A stretch of 64,000 nt of DNA from Mesorhizobium sp. STM 4661 (GTDB lineage: Bacteria > Pseudomonadota > Alphaproteobacteria > Rhizobiales > Rhizobiaceae). The notes under the pieces were generated by a model. The model was not told the origin of the DNA. It ran no database searches and saw only the letters and a list, made by a program, of their open reading frames with translations. The position numbers and the translations under genes were made by a program. Within the stretch, counting starts at the first letter, position 1. The number at the start of each line of letters is the position of its first letter. The stretch spans positions 26,334 to 90,333 of the forward strand of contig NZ_CAAF010000078.1 in assembly GCF_000359125.1 (NCBI RefSeq). Direction: 5' to 3'. Below are positions 34,870 to 42,501 of this stretch, one piece after another.

Positions 34870-36476
34870 CAGAGCGACTCCAGGAATTTCACCAGCGCAT
34901 CGCGGTCGGCCGCATCGGCGGCGGCAAAGCGGTCGCGCGCCTTCTGCGCCTCGCCGCCATGCCAAAGAATCGCCTCGGCCAAGGTGCGGGCGCGCCCGTC
35001 ATGCAGGAAAAAATTGTTGCCGTTGACCGTCTTGGTCAGGCCGACGCCCCATAGTGGCGGGGTCCGCCATTCGCTGCCCGTGGCCTCGCCCACGGCCTGC
35101 CCATCGGCGAGGTCCGGCCCCATGTCGTGCAGCAGGAAGTCGGAATAGGGCCAGATCAGCTGGAAGGCCTGCGCCTTGTTGGGCGCGTCGCGACGGGTGA
35201 CGAATTTCGGCGTGTGGCAGGAAATGCAGCCCATGTCGTAGAACAGCTTCTTGCCGGCGAGCACTTGCCGTGTGTCGAGATCGCGCCGCGCCGGCACCGC
35301 CAGGTTTTGCGAATAGAAGGTGACGAGATCCATGACCGGCGGCGGCGCCTCGACCGGACCGAGGCGCTTCTGCACACCGTTCGGCATGGCAAGACACGCC
35401 TCTTCGGCGGCGGTGCAGTCGCCCTCGCTTTTCGGCATTTCGGGCGTCGAGATGCCAATGTCGCCCGAGAATGCGCCCGCCGCCTGCTCGCGGATCGACG
35501 GCTTCTGCGCCTTCCAGCCAAAGCGGCCAAGCGTCAGCTCGCTGCTCCGGCTGTCACGCACGATGTTGGGCTTGCCCGAGATGCCGTCATTGTCGCGGTC
35601 GTCCGGATCGGCATGGGCAAGGATGTCGGCCGGCGCGATCTGCTCGATCAGGCCGAGGCCGATCATCGGCGGCGTGAGACGCGGCGACAATGTGGTGCGC
35701 GGATCGAGCGGCCCGTATGCCAGGCCATCGACCGAATAGCTGGGCTTGCGCAGCGAAACGACGCTGCCGTCGCCGAGCGTCACCTTGTGTTCCTGATAGT
35801 CGACATGCATCCTGCCTTCGCCCTTGAGGCCCGGCACCGCCAGTTCCTGCAGTTGCGAGCCGTAGACCGGATCGGGGAAGTTGAGCACCTTGCGGTCGGC
35901 GAGCGCGGCTTTCTCCTCCTCATTGCCCGCATCGCGAGCCAGCCGCAGGAACATCGAGGTGGTGCCCGCGTCTCCTTCCGGCGGACGGCCGCGACCGTCC
36001 TTCAGATGACAATTCTGGCAGGCCCGTTCGTTGAACAGCGGGCCAAGCCCGTCCGAGGCCTGCGTCGAGGAGGGCGAGGACACCCAGTTCTTGCGGAAAA
36101 GGGCGTTGCCGAGCTTGAACGTGCCTTCCTCCTCGAAGGTGATGTTGGCGGAGGATTGCGAGAAGGCGTCGCGGTTGACGTCCTTCCGCGACGTGCCGGC
36201 GCCGCCCTGCATCAACTCGAATTGCTCGGGCTTGGAAAAATCCGACGTCGGCCGGGTGACGGCAATGACGCGCCTCAGATCCTTCGGCGTCAGATCGGTG
36301 CGGCTGGTGGCGAGGCCCGCCGGTTCCGGCGAGCCGGCCAGTGCCGAGGCGGCAAGCGACGCCAAAACGGCAAGCGAAAGCCCGCGAAGCAATCCATATC
36401 GCGGGTTTTGCTGGGACGGCAGGCCGGAGTTCCCGGCCCGCCGCAAGCGGCGCAAGAATCCTAGGGGGCGCCGCAT
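34869..36476 (-). CDS. Di-haem c-type oxidoreductase-like protein (DUF1111)
   Basis: 535 residues, exported (basic N-terminus, hydrophobic stretch LLRGLSLAVLASLAASALAG). Two c-type haem sites are visible: CQNCH in the N-terminal half and CISCH in the C-terminal half, with a later HDMGPDLADG and FFLHDGRARTLAEAILWHGGEA typical of DUF1111 (so-called thiol oxidoreductase, distantly related to MauG/peroxidases). A redox role in iron oxidation or reduction in the periplasm is suggested by the imelysin neighbours. Twelve bases after bfr. Confidence 0.88.
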   Translation of the reverse strand: MRRPLGFLRRLRRAGNSGLPSQQNPRYGLLRGLSLAVLASLAASALAGSPEPAGLATSRTDLTPKDLRRVIAVTRPTSDFSKPEQFELMQGGAGTSRKDVNRDAFSQSSANITFEEEGTFKLGNALFRKNWVSSPSSTQASDGLGPLFNERACQNCHLKDGRGRPPEGDAGTTSMFLRLARDAGNEEEKAALADRKVLNFPDPVYGSQLQELAVPGLKGEGRMHVDYQEHKVTLGDGSVVSLRKPSYSVDGLAYGPLDPRTTLSPRLTPPMIGLGLIEQIAPADILAHADPDDRDNDGISGKPNIVRDSRSSELTLGRFGWKAQKPSIREQAAGAFSGDIGISTPEMPKSEGDCTAAEEACLAMPNGVQKRLGPVEAPPPVMDLVTFYSQNLAVPARRDLDTRQVLAGKKLFYDMGCISCHTPKFVTRRDAPNKAQAFQLIWPYSDFLLHDMGPDLADGQAVGEATGSEWRTPPLWGVGLTKTVNGNNFFLHDGRARTLAEAILWHGGEAQKARDRFAAADAADRDALVKFLESL

Positions 36477-36488
36477 TCCCGCATGTCC

Positions 36489-36974
36489 TTACTCCGATTC
36501 GTCCGCCGATGCGGCGTTGAGCTGGCCGTATTTTTCCTCGCCGATCGAGGCGAGCAGGTCGAGCTGCGTCTCGAGGAAGTCGATGTGACCTTCCTCGTCC
36601 GACAGCAAATCCTCGAACAGTTTCATCGACACGTAGTCGCCTGCTTCTTCACAAATCTCGCGCGACCGTTTGTAGGCGGTGCGTGCGTCATATTCGCCGG
36701 CAAGATCGGATTCGAGCACTTCCTTGACGTTCTGCCCGATGCGCAGCGGCGCCACGGACTGCAGGTTCGGATGGCCTTCGAGGAAGATGATGCGGGCCAC
36801 GAGCCGGTCGGCGTGGTGCATCTCCTCGATCGATTCCGCGCGTTCCTTCTTTGCCAGCTTGGCGTATCCCCAGTCTTCCAACAGCCGGAAATGCACCCAG
36901 TACTGATTGACGGCGCCAAGCTCCAGAAACAGAGCCTCGTTAAGCCGCTCGATGATCTGCTTTTCGCCCTTCAT
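36489..36974 (-). CDS. bfr: Bacterioferritin
   Basis: 161 residues, 24-mer haem-containing iron store. All ferroxidase ligands are at the E. coli positions: Glu18, Glu51, His54, Glu94, Glu127, His130. The haem ligand Met52 is present (IEEMHHADR). The ribosome-binding site (GGGAG) and ATG lie inside the end of bfd, a 35-base overlap. It sits inside a run of imelysin/DUF1111 genes, which is unusual company. Confidence 0.96.
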   Translation of the reverse strand: MKGEKQIIERLNEALFLELGAVNQYWVHFRLLEDWGYAKLAKKERAESIEEMHHADRLVARIIFLEGHPNLQSVAPLRIGQNVKEVLESDLAGEYDARTAYKRSREICEEAGDYVSMKLFEDLLSDEEGHIDFLETQLDLLASIGEEKYGQLNAASADESE

Positions 36975-37251
36975 GGGTTCTGCTCCCGTATTGGATGCGC
37001 AGGCCTCTGACGCGATCCAGGTGTGAAACGATATCCACGCCGCTCGCCTCCGAACGGGCGTGGTAGTTCTCGGTTACCCGAATGATCGTTTCGACCACAT
37101 TTGGGAAGCAGCCGCAACAGCGACCGCGCTTCTGCATGGCATGATATATCTTCGCCGGCACGATTAGTTGCCAGGGATCCTGATCCAGCAGCCCGACGAT
37201 CGTCTGCTCAATCTCCTTCTCGGTGATGATGTTGCAATGGCAGATCAGCAT
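36940..37251 (-). CDS. bfd: Bacterioferritin-associated ferredoxin
   Basis: 103 residues; the usual length is about 65-75, so the C-terminal 30 residues past VTENYHARSEASG are an extension that overlaps bfr. The [2Fe-2S] cysteines are Cys4, Cys6, Cys45 and Cys48 (CHC, CCGC). Bfd binds bacterioferritin and passes electrons to reduce and release stored iron. First of the bfd-bfr pair, 94 bases after the upstream imelysin gene, with a hairpin in that gap. Confidence 0.92.
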   Translation of the reverse strand: MLICHCNIITEKEIEQTIVGLLDQDPWQLIVPAKIYHAMQKRGRCCGCFPNVVETIIRVTENYHARSEASGVDIVSHLDRVRGLRIQYGSRTHEGRKADHRAA

Positions 37252-37305
37252 TCATTTGCTCTGGCTGACGGCGTTCCTCGCGCCGTGTGGCTGGTTTTGA
37301 TGGAG

Positions 37306-37336
37306 ACGATCCTGAAAGTCCGCCCTTCGGGATCGT
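37306..37336 (-). terminator. Hairpin between the first imelysin gene and bfd
   Basis: Arms ACGATCC (37306-37312) and GGATCGT (37330-37336), extended inward by a few pairs. No U-run follows, so it may set 3' ends or differential message stability within the operon rather than terminate it. Confidence 0.4.
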
Positions 37337-37345
37337 GCTCAAGGC

Positions 37346-38638
37346 TTACTGGAACACCTTGTCCGGTGCGTCGAGGCTGTCGGAGCCCTCGAAGGCGATG
37401 CTGTTGAGCTTCAGGGCGCCGACGGCGCGTTCGATCGACTTGGTCTGGTCGATCAGCGCGCCGATCGCCGCCTGCACGGCGGCATTGCCCTCGGTGTTGC
37501 CCTCGGCGATCTGCTGGTCATAGGCCTCACCGGCAACCGCCCGCGCCTTGATCGCCTCCATCTTGGCGACACTGACATCCAGCTTGTCCGACAGTTCCTT
37601 GTCGATCGCCGGATCGGCGGCCTTGACCATGTCGGACACCGACGGCCCCTCGACCACGGTGCCGTCGAGCCTGACATAGCTGGCATGGTAAGCGGCGCGG
37701 ATGCCGATCGCGTCATAGAGATGGGAGTTGTAGGTGTTGTCGGAGAAGCAGTCGTGCTCTTCCTCCGGATCGTGCAGCAGAAGGCCGAGCTTCATGCGCT
37801 CGCCGGCGAGTTCGCCATAGGACAGCGAGCCCATGCCGGTGAAGATGGTCGAGATGCCGGCATTGGGTTCGCCGTCGACGAGGTTCTTGCGGGCGGCGCC
37901 GCCTTCCTTCCAATCATTGACCATGTCCCGCAGGTCGGAAACCAGCAGGTCGCTCGCCGACTTCAGATACTGCGCCCGGCGGTCGCAATTGCCGCCGGTG
38001 CAATTGGCAAGGTCGTAGTCCGTATAGGGCCGCTCGCCAGCGCCCGGGCCGGTGCCGTGCAGATCCTGGCCCCAGAGCAGGAATTCGATGGCGTGATAGC
38101 CGATGGCGACATTGGCTTCGATGCCGCCGGCCTCCTGCAGCGTGCTGGAAAGGAATTCAGGCGTCAGGTTCGTGGCGTCGACCTTCTTGCCGTCGATCTC
38201 GATCTCCTTATTGGCGATCACATTGGCGGTGTAGAGCGAGTTTGCGTCGGACTCGGTGCCGTAGCTCTTGGCGACATAGTCGATCAGGCCTTCGTCCAGC
38301 GGCCAGGAATTCACCTTGCCCTCCCAGTCGTCGACGATCTTGTTGCCGAAACGGTAGACCTCGGTCTGCTGATAGGGAACGCGCGACGCTTTCCACGCCT
38401 CGCGGGCGGCGTTCAGCGTTTCCACCGACGGCTTGGCGAGCAGCGCGTCGACCGCCTTGTCGAGCGCCTGCGCCGTGGTCAGCGAATCCTCATATTTGGC
38501 CAGCGCGATGTCGGAATAGGTCTTGATGACTGCCTTGGCATCGGTTTCGGCCTTGGCGGGCAGCACGAACACCGCCGCCGTCAACATAGCGGTAGCGCAG
38601 ATCGCAGCCAGCCGGCCGCCATTGCGTACTGTCATCAT
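37346..38638 (-). CDS. Imelysin-family iron-regulated periplasmic protein
   Basis: 430 residues from the ATG at 38638 (GGAGAACG upstream). The signal peptide is ICATAMLTAAVFVLPAKA. It contains the complete imelysin motif GYHAIEFLLWG (Gly180, His182, Glu185) and the internal duplication of helical repeats. Homologues (IrpA, ICMP) bind iron and are controlled by iron. First gene of the module, about 250 bases downstream of the predicted Irr-box promoter. Export and iron binding follow from the family; direction of regulation is discussed in the findings. Confidence 0.9.
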   Translation of the reverse strand: MMTVRNGGRLAAICATAMLTAAVFVLPAKAETDAKAVIKTYSDIALAKYEDSLTTAQALDKAVDALLAKPSVETLNAAREAWKASRVPYQQTEVYRFGNKIVDDWEGKVNSWPLDEGLIDYVAKSYGTESDANSLYTANVIANKEIEIDGKKVDATNLTPEFLSSTLQEAGGIEANVAIGYHAIEFLLWGQDLHGTGPGAGERPYTDYDLANCTGGNCDRRAQYLKSASDLLVSDLRDMVNDWKEGGAARKNLVDGEPNAGISTIFTGMGSLSYGELAGERMKLGLLLHDPEEEHDCFSDNTYNSHLYDAIGIRAAYHASYVRLDGTVVEGPSVSDMVKAADPAIDKELSDKLDVSVAKMEAIKARAVAGEAYDQQIAEGNTEGNAAVQAAIGALIDQTKSIERAVGALKLNSIAFEGSDSLDAPDKVFQ

Positions 38639-38887
38639 CGTTCTCCAGTTCCTTGGAAATTCAGTAAAAGGCGCACGCGCCGACCGGCCCCAGGGCATTC
38701 GCATGCCGTCAAAGGCAAGAGACGCCGCGCCATTGCGCGGTTCGCGGAAGAAAGACACCGAAATGCCTCCAATCGAAAGGGTTCAAGGCCCAGACATCAA
38801 AGGGATGCGCTTGACGCGCAGGCTCCCATAAAACGATGAAGGCGCTGGAAGTCAACTGGCATCGAAGAGAAAAATCAATTGAAACAA

Positions 38888-38910
38888 CAGTTTAGAATAA
38901 TTCTAAACTG
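38888..38910 (-). promoter_or_regulatory. Iron control element (Irr box) on a promoter
   Basis: A 23-base perfect palindrome with core TTTAGAATAATTCTAAA, the TTTAGAA-N3-TTCTAAA consensus of Irr sites. On the minus strand it overlaps a predicted -10 (TTCTAA, 38897-38892) that is 17 bases from a -35 TTGATA (38920-38915), so Irr bound there would block transcription of the imelysin operon. A site for the divergent gene at 39072 is also possible. Confidence 0.8.
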
Positions 38911-39071
38911 CAAATATCAACTTTAAATTGCCTCGGGAGCCAGGTTTGCCGCGAGATCACGATTGACAGGTGGCCGTTCCGGGTGCGACCCGGACCAGGG
39001 CTCTTGCGGCGGCGCCAGACAATCGCCACCTGGCGGGACGTCCTAGAATCGAATGAGAAAATTGGGCTGCG
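38911..39071. promoter_or_regulatory. Rest of the intergenic region before the flavoprotein gene
   Basis: 161 bases upstream of the plus-strand flavoprotein gene. A 7-bp hairpin TCCGGGT/ACCCGGA lies at 38978-38994. No clear promoter was recognised. Confidence 0.3.
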
Positions 39072-40325
39072 ATGAAGAACGGTGCGGTCATTGTCGGTGC
39101 GGGTCACGCGGGCGTGCAAGCGGCCGCCAGCCTGCGCGAGGAGGGTTACGACGGGCCGGTGATCCTTGTCAGTGACGAGAACGAGCTGCCCTATCACAAG
39201 CCACCGCTGTCGAAGACCTTCATCAAGGACCAGGAAGCCAAACCGCAGCCGCTGCGCGGCGAGGCCTTTTACACCGGCAGCACCATCGATTACCGGCCTG
39301 GCATCAAGGTCGAGGGCATCGATGCCGCGGCCCAAAGGCTGGAAATATCAGGCGGCGGCGCGCTGCCCTTCGACCGGCTGATCCTGGCGACCGGTTCGCG
39401 GCCGCGCATGCTGCCGCTGCCAAGGGCCGATCTTTCCGGCGTGGTGTCGCTGCGCTCGCTCGCCGACGCCCGGCTGATCCGCGAACTGAGCGCGCAAAGC
39501 GAGGATGCCGTTATTCTCGGCGGCGGCTTCATCGGGCTGGAGATCGCCGCGACGCTCAAGGCGGCCGGCCGCAAGGTGACCGTTGTCGAAGCCGTCGACC
39601 GGCTGCTCGGCCGCGCGGTGGCGCCGGTCATCGCCAGCCATGTGCGGCAGCGGCTGGAAGCCATCGGCGTGCGCATTCTCACCGGCACCACAATTGCCCG
39701 GCTGGAAGGCGAAAACGGCCGCGTCTCGGCGACCGTGACCTCGTCCGGCGAAAGGCTGCCGGCACAAATGGTCATCATCGGCATCGGCGTGGTGCCGAAT
39801 GTCGAACTGGCGCAAGCCGCCGGCATCGCGATCGCCAACGGCATCCGCGTCGACCAGCAGATGCAGAGCTCGGTGCCGGAAATCCTCGCCATCGGCGATG
39901 CCGCCTCCTACCGGCACTGGTTCACCGGCGCGGACGTGCGGCTGGAATCGGTGCAGAACGCCACCGATCAGGCGCGGCTTGCCGCGCGCACCATTCTCGG
40001 CCATGCGGACGCCTTTACCGCAGTGCCGTGGTTCTGGTCCGACATTGGCGACATGAAACTGCAGATGGTCGGCCTGACCTCGGGCGGCGACAGCCATGTC
40101 GTGCTGGGCGACCTCGGCGAGAACAAGTTCTCGATCTACCACTATGCTGCAAACCGGCTGCTCGGCATCGAATCAGTCAACCGGCCAGGCGACCATATGC
40201 TCGGCCGCAAGATGCTCGGCGCCGGCTTTTCGCCGCCGCCGCAGACTGTGGCGGAGGGGCCTGATGGGCTGAAGGCGGCGCTGGCCGCCTTCCAGAACAT
40301 GGAGCCAGCCAAGGCGAGTGCTTAG
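39072..40325 (+). CDS. FAD-dependent ferredoxin/rubredoxin reductase-type oxidoreductase
   Basis: 417 residues. Two Rossmann motifs: FAD-binding VIVGAGHAGVQAAASL at the N-terminus and NAD(P)H-binding VILGGGFIGLEIA around residue 155. ILAIGDAA marks the second FAD contact. The C-terminal reductase domain (WFWSDIGDMKLQMVG) is that of putidaredoxin/rhodocoxin reductases, which pass electrons from NADH to small ferredoxins. Physiological partner unknown; the [2Fe-2S] Bfd nearby is a speculative candidate. Divergent from the iron operon. Confidence 0.87.
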   Translation: MKNGAVIVGAGHAGVQAAASLREEGYDGPVILVSDENELPYHKPPLSKTFIKDQEAKPQPLRGEAFYTGSTIDYRPGIKVEGIDAAAQRLEISGGGALPFDRLILATGSRPRMLPLPRADLSGVVSLRSLADARLIRELSAQSEDAVILGGGFIGLEIAATLKAAGRKVTVVEAVDRLLGRAVAPVIASHVRQRLEAIGVRILTGTTIARLEGENGRVSATVTSSGERLPAQMVIIGIGVVPNVELAQAAGIAIANGIRVDQQMQSSVPEILAIGDAASYRHWFTGADVRLESVQNATDQARLAARTILGHADAFTAVPWFWSDIGDMKLQMVGLTSGGDSHVVLGDLGENKFSIYHYAANRLLGIESVNRPGDHMLGRKMLGAGFSPPPQTVAEGPDGLKAALAAFQNMEPAKASA

Positions 40326-40327
40326 GG

Positions 40328-40356
40328 TTGCCAATTTTTGCCATAGGCAATAAAAT
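40328..40356 (+). promoter_or_regulatory. parDE promoter with embedded palindrome
   Basis: -35 TTGCCA (40328-40333), 17-base spacer, -10 TAAAAT (40351-40356). The spacer holds the palindrome TTGCC-ATA-GGCAA (40338-40350), a likely ParD operator. The expected start point, about 40363, coincides with the parD ATG. Confidence 0.55.
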
Positions 40357-40362
40357 CTCTCA

Positions 40363-40593
40363 ATGAGCACAATGAATATCTCCCTGCCTGACAGCTTGAA
40401 GCATTTTGTCGATCGGCAAGTGGCGGATCGCGGCTATGGCACGAGCAGCGAGTATGTGCGTGAATTGATCCGTCACGATCAGGATCGTCAACGGCTGCGC
40501 GGTTTGCTCCTTGAGGGCGCGTCATCCGCGCCGGGCACTCCCGTTGACGACGACTATTTCGCAGCGCTGCGAAAACGAGCGCAGGGCCAATAA
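40363..40593 (+). CDS. parD: ParD-type antitoxin
   Basis: 76 residues. The N-terminal ribbon-helix-helix (STMNISLPDSLKHFVDRQV, then YGTSSEYVRELIRHDQDR) binds DNA; the acidic C-terminus (PVDDDYFAALRKRA) wraps the toxin. No Shine-Dalgarno sequence precedes the ATG. The second ATG at 40372 is an alternative start. Pairs with the toxin gene 6 bases downstream. Composition is poorer in GC than the flanking genes, as is common for mobile toxin-antitoxin pairs. Confidence 0.88.
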   Translation: MSTMNISLPDSLKHFVDRQVADRGYGTSSEYVRELIRHDQDRQRLRGLLLEGASSAPGTPVDDDYFAALRKRAQGQ

Positions 40594-40599
40594 AATTAG

Positions 40600-40926
40600 G
40601 TGGCCACAAAGGCAATTATTCCTCGACACCTTGCTTTGCGGGATATCGAGGACGCTGTTGATTATTATGCACGCGAAGTCGGCTCGCACGTGGCGTTGGG
40701 CTATGTCGAAGACCTTCACAATGCCTACAAACTGATAGCCAGCCATCCGGCATCCGGCTCTTTGAGGTATGGGTACGAAATTGGATTGCCCGGCCTGCGT
40801 AGCGTGCAATTCAAGCGCTATCCATATCTGATTTTCTATCTTGAACAGACCGGCCATATCGATGTGTGGCGGGTGCTGCACGCCAAGATGGACATTCCGG
40901 CCTGGTTACAGAATCCGAACTCCTGA
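40600..40926 (+). CDS. parE: ParE/RelE-superfamily toxin
   Basis: 108 residues starting with GTG at 40600. The fold signature fits ParE: RHLALRDIEDAVDYYAREVGSHVALGYVEDL, then HPASGSLRYGYEIGLPGLRSVQFKRYPYLIFYLEQTGHIDVWRVLHAKMD. ParE toxins poison DNA gyrase, whereas RelE-like relatives cut mRNA; the absence of clear RelE catalytic residues and the ParD partner favour ParE. A convergent hairpin at 40960-40981 separates it from gabT. Confidence 0.86.
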   Translation: MATKAIIPRHLALRDIEDAVDYYAREVGSHVALGYVEDLHNAYKLIASHPASGSLRYGYEIGLPGLRSVQFKRYPYLIFYLEQTGHIDVWRVLHAKMDIPAWLQNPNS

Positions 40927-40959
40927 CGGCACGTTCGGCATAGGCCGCCAGGAGATGAG

Positions 40960-40981
40960 GCGCTGCCCGTTCAGGCAGCGC
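40960..40981. terminator. Hairpin between parE and gabT
   Basis: GCGCTGCC (40960-40967), six-base loop, GGCAGCGC (40974-40981); it spans the gabT stop codon. No U-run on either side, so termination strength is uncertain. Confidence 0.35.
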
Positions 40982-42248
40982 ACACTTCGCGGATCGAGCT
41001 TTCCAGAATGTCGAGCGCTTCGTTCATCACGTTGTCCTGGATGGTGATCGGCGCGAGAAAGCGGATGACATTGCCATAGACGCCGCAGGTGAGCAGGATC
41101 AGGCCCTTGTCGAGCGCCTTCAGCCTGACCGCATTGGCGATTTCTGCCGAGGGCAGGCCCTTCTTTACATCGTTGAACTCGACCGCGTTCATGAAGCCCG
41201 GACCCCGGATGTCGACAATCTCGGGCACATCGTCGCGGATCGACTGCAGCCGCTGCTTCAGCCGGGCGCCTAGCGCATTGGCGCGGTCGCAAAGCTTTTC
41301 CTCGTCGATCACGTCGAGCACGGCGTGCGCTGCGGCAACGCCGATCGGGCTGCCACCATAGGTGCCGCCGAGACCGCCGGGGTTCGGCGCGTCCATGATC
41401 TCGGCGCGGCCGGTAACCGCCGCCAGCGGAAAGCCGCCGGCCAGGCTTTTCGCCATGGTGGTGATGTCGGCGGCCACTTCGTGATGATCCATGGCGAACA
41501 TCTTGCCGGTGCGGGCAAAGCCTGTCTGCACCTCGTCGGCGATCAACAGCATGCCGTGCTGGTCGCAGATCTTGCGCAGCGCCATCATGAAGTCGCGCGG
41601 CGCCTCGTAGAAGCCGCCCTCGCCCTGCACCGGCTCGACGATAATGGCGGCGACACGGGCCGGGTCGACATCGGCCTTGAACAAGCGGTCGAGTGCCGCC
41701 AGCGAGTCGGCGACGGAGACGCCGTGCAGCGCCACCGGGAACGGCGCGTGGAAAACGTCGGCCGGCATGGCGCCGAAGCCGACCTTGTAGGGCACGACCT
41801 TGCCGGTCAGCGCCATGCCCATGAAGGTGCGGCCATGGAAGCCGCCGGAAAAGGCGATGACCGCCGGACGGCCGGTGGCGTTGCGGGCGATCTTGATGGC
41901 GTTCTCGACCGCCTCGGCGCCGGTGGTGACGAAAATCGTCTTCTTGTCGAACTTGCCGGGCAGCATGGAGTTCAGCCGCTCGGCCAGCCTGATATAGCTC
42001 TCATAGGGCACCACCTGGTGGCAGGTGTGGGTGAAACGGTCGAGTTGCGCCTTGACGGCCTCGATCACCTTGGGATGGCGATGGCCGGTGTTGACGACGG
42101 CGATGCCGGACGAGAAGTCGATATAGCGACGGCCCTCGACATCCCAGATCTCCGAATTCTCGGCACGGTCGGCATAGATCTGGGTGGTCATGCCGACGCC
42201 GCGCGAGATCGACTGGTTCTTGCGTTCGGAAATGGCTGAGTTCTTCAT
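40971..42248 (-). CDS. gabT: 4-aminobutyrate-2-oxoglutarate aminotransferase
   Basis: 425 residues. PLP-dependent class III aminotransferase that converts GABA to succinate semialdehyde. The PLP lysine lies in TMAKSLAGGFPLAAVTG, and LLIADEVQTGFARTGKMFAMDH is the family signature. The N-terminus RGVGMTTQIYADRAENSEIWDVEG is typical of GabT. No gabD or regulator is adjacent. Related class III enzymes could give similar scores, but the pattern favours GABA. Confidence 0.9.
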   Translation of the reverse strand: MKNSAISERKNQSISRGVGMTTQIYADRAENSEIWDVEGRRYIDFSSGIAVVNTGHRHPKVIEAVKAQLDRFTHTCHQVVPYESYIRLAERLNSMLPGKFDKKTIFVTTGAEAVENAIKIARNATGRPAVIAFSGGFHGRTFMGMALTGKVVPYKVGFGAMPADVFHAPFPVALHGVSVADSLAALDRLFKADVDPARVAAIIVEPVQGEGGFYEAPRDFMMALRKICDQHGMLLIADEVQTGFARTGKMFAMDHHEVAADITTMAKSLAGGFPLAAVTGRAEIMDAPNPGGLGGTYGGSPIGVAAAHAVLDVIDEEKLCDRANALGARLKQRLQSIRDDVPEIVDIRGPGFMNAVEFNDVKKGLPSAEIANAVRLKALDKGLILLTCGVYGNVIRFLAPITIQDNVMNEALDILESSIREVCAA

Positions 42249-42501
42249 TTTTGCCCCTCGCCGGGCCGGCGCCCGTTCTCGTTTGGATGACTGCCGGGAA
42301 TTGTTCTGACCTTATTTCACGTTTTCCTCAAGTTGGCACCGTCGCCGGGCGATTGGGCCTGTCGCCGATGCGTCAACCGGCAGCTTAACCAAACCGCCCA
42401 TACACGTACGAGAAGAGGTTTCCTTTTTGCGGGGATCAATTATCCTCGCCCTTGTCCGCGACGTCTTGCCGTAGGGAGCGGCCCGCGCGGTTGAGGGAGC
42501 C
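42249..42501. promoter_or_regulatory. Divergent gabT/efflux intergenic region
   Basis: 253 bases between divergent genes. I see no clear palindromic operator or repeat beyond the short GCCGGGCCGGCGC tract near 42260. Promoters for both directions must lie here. Confidence 0.3.
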
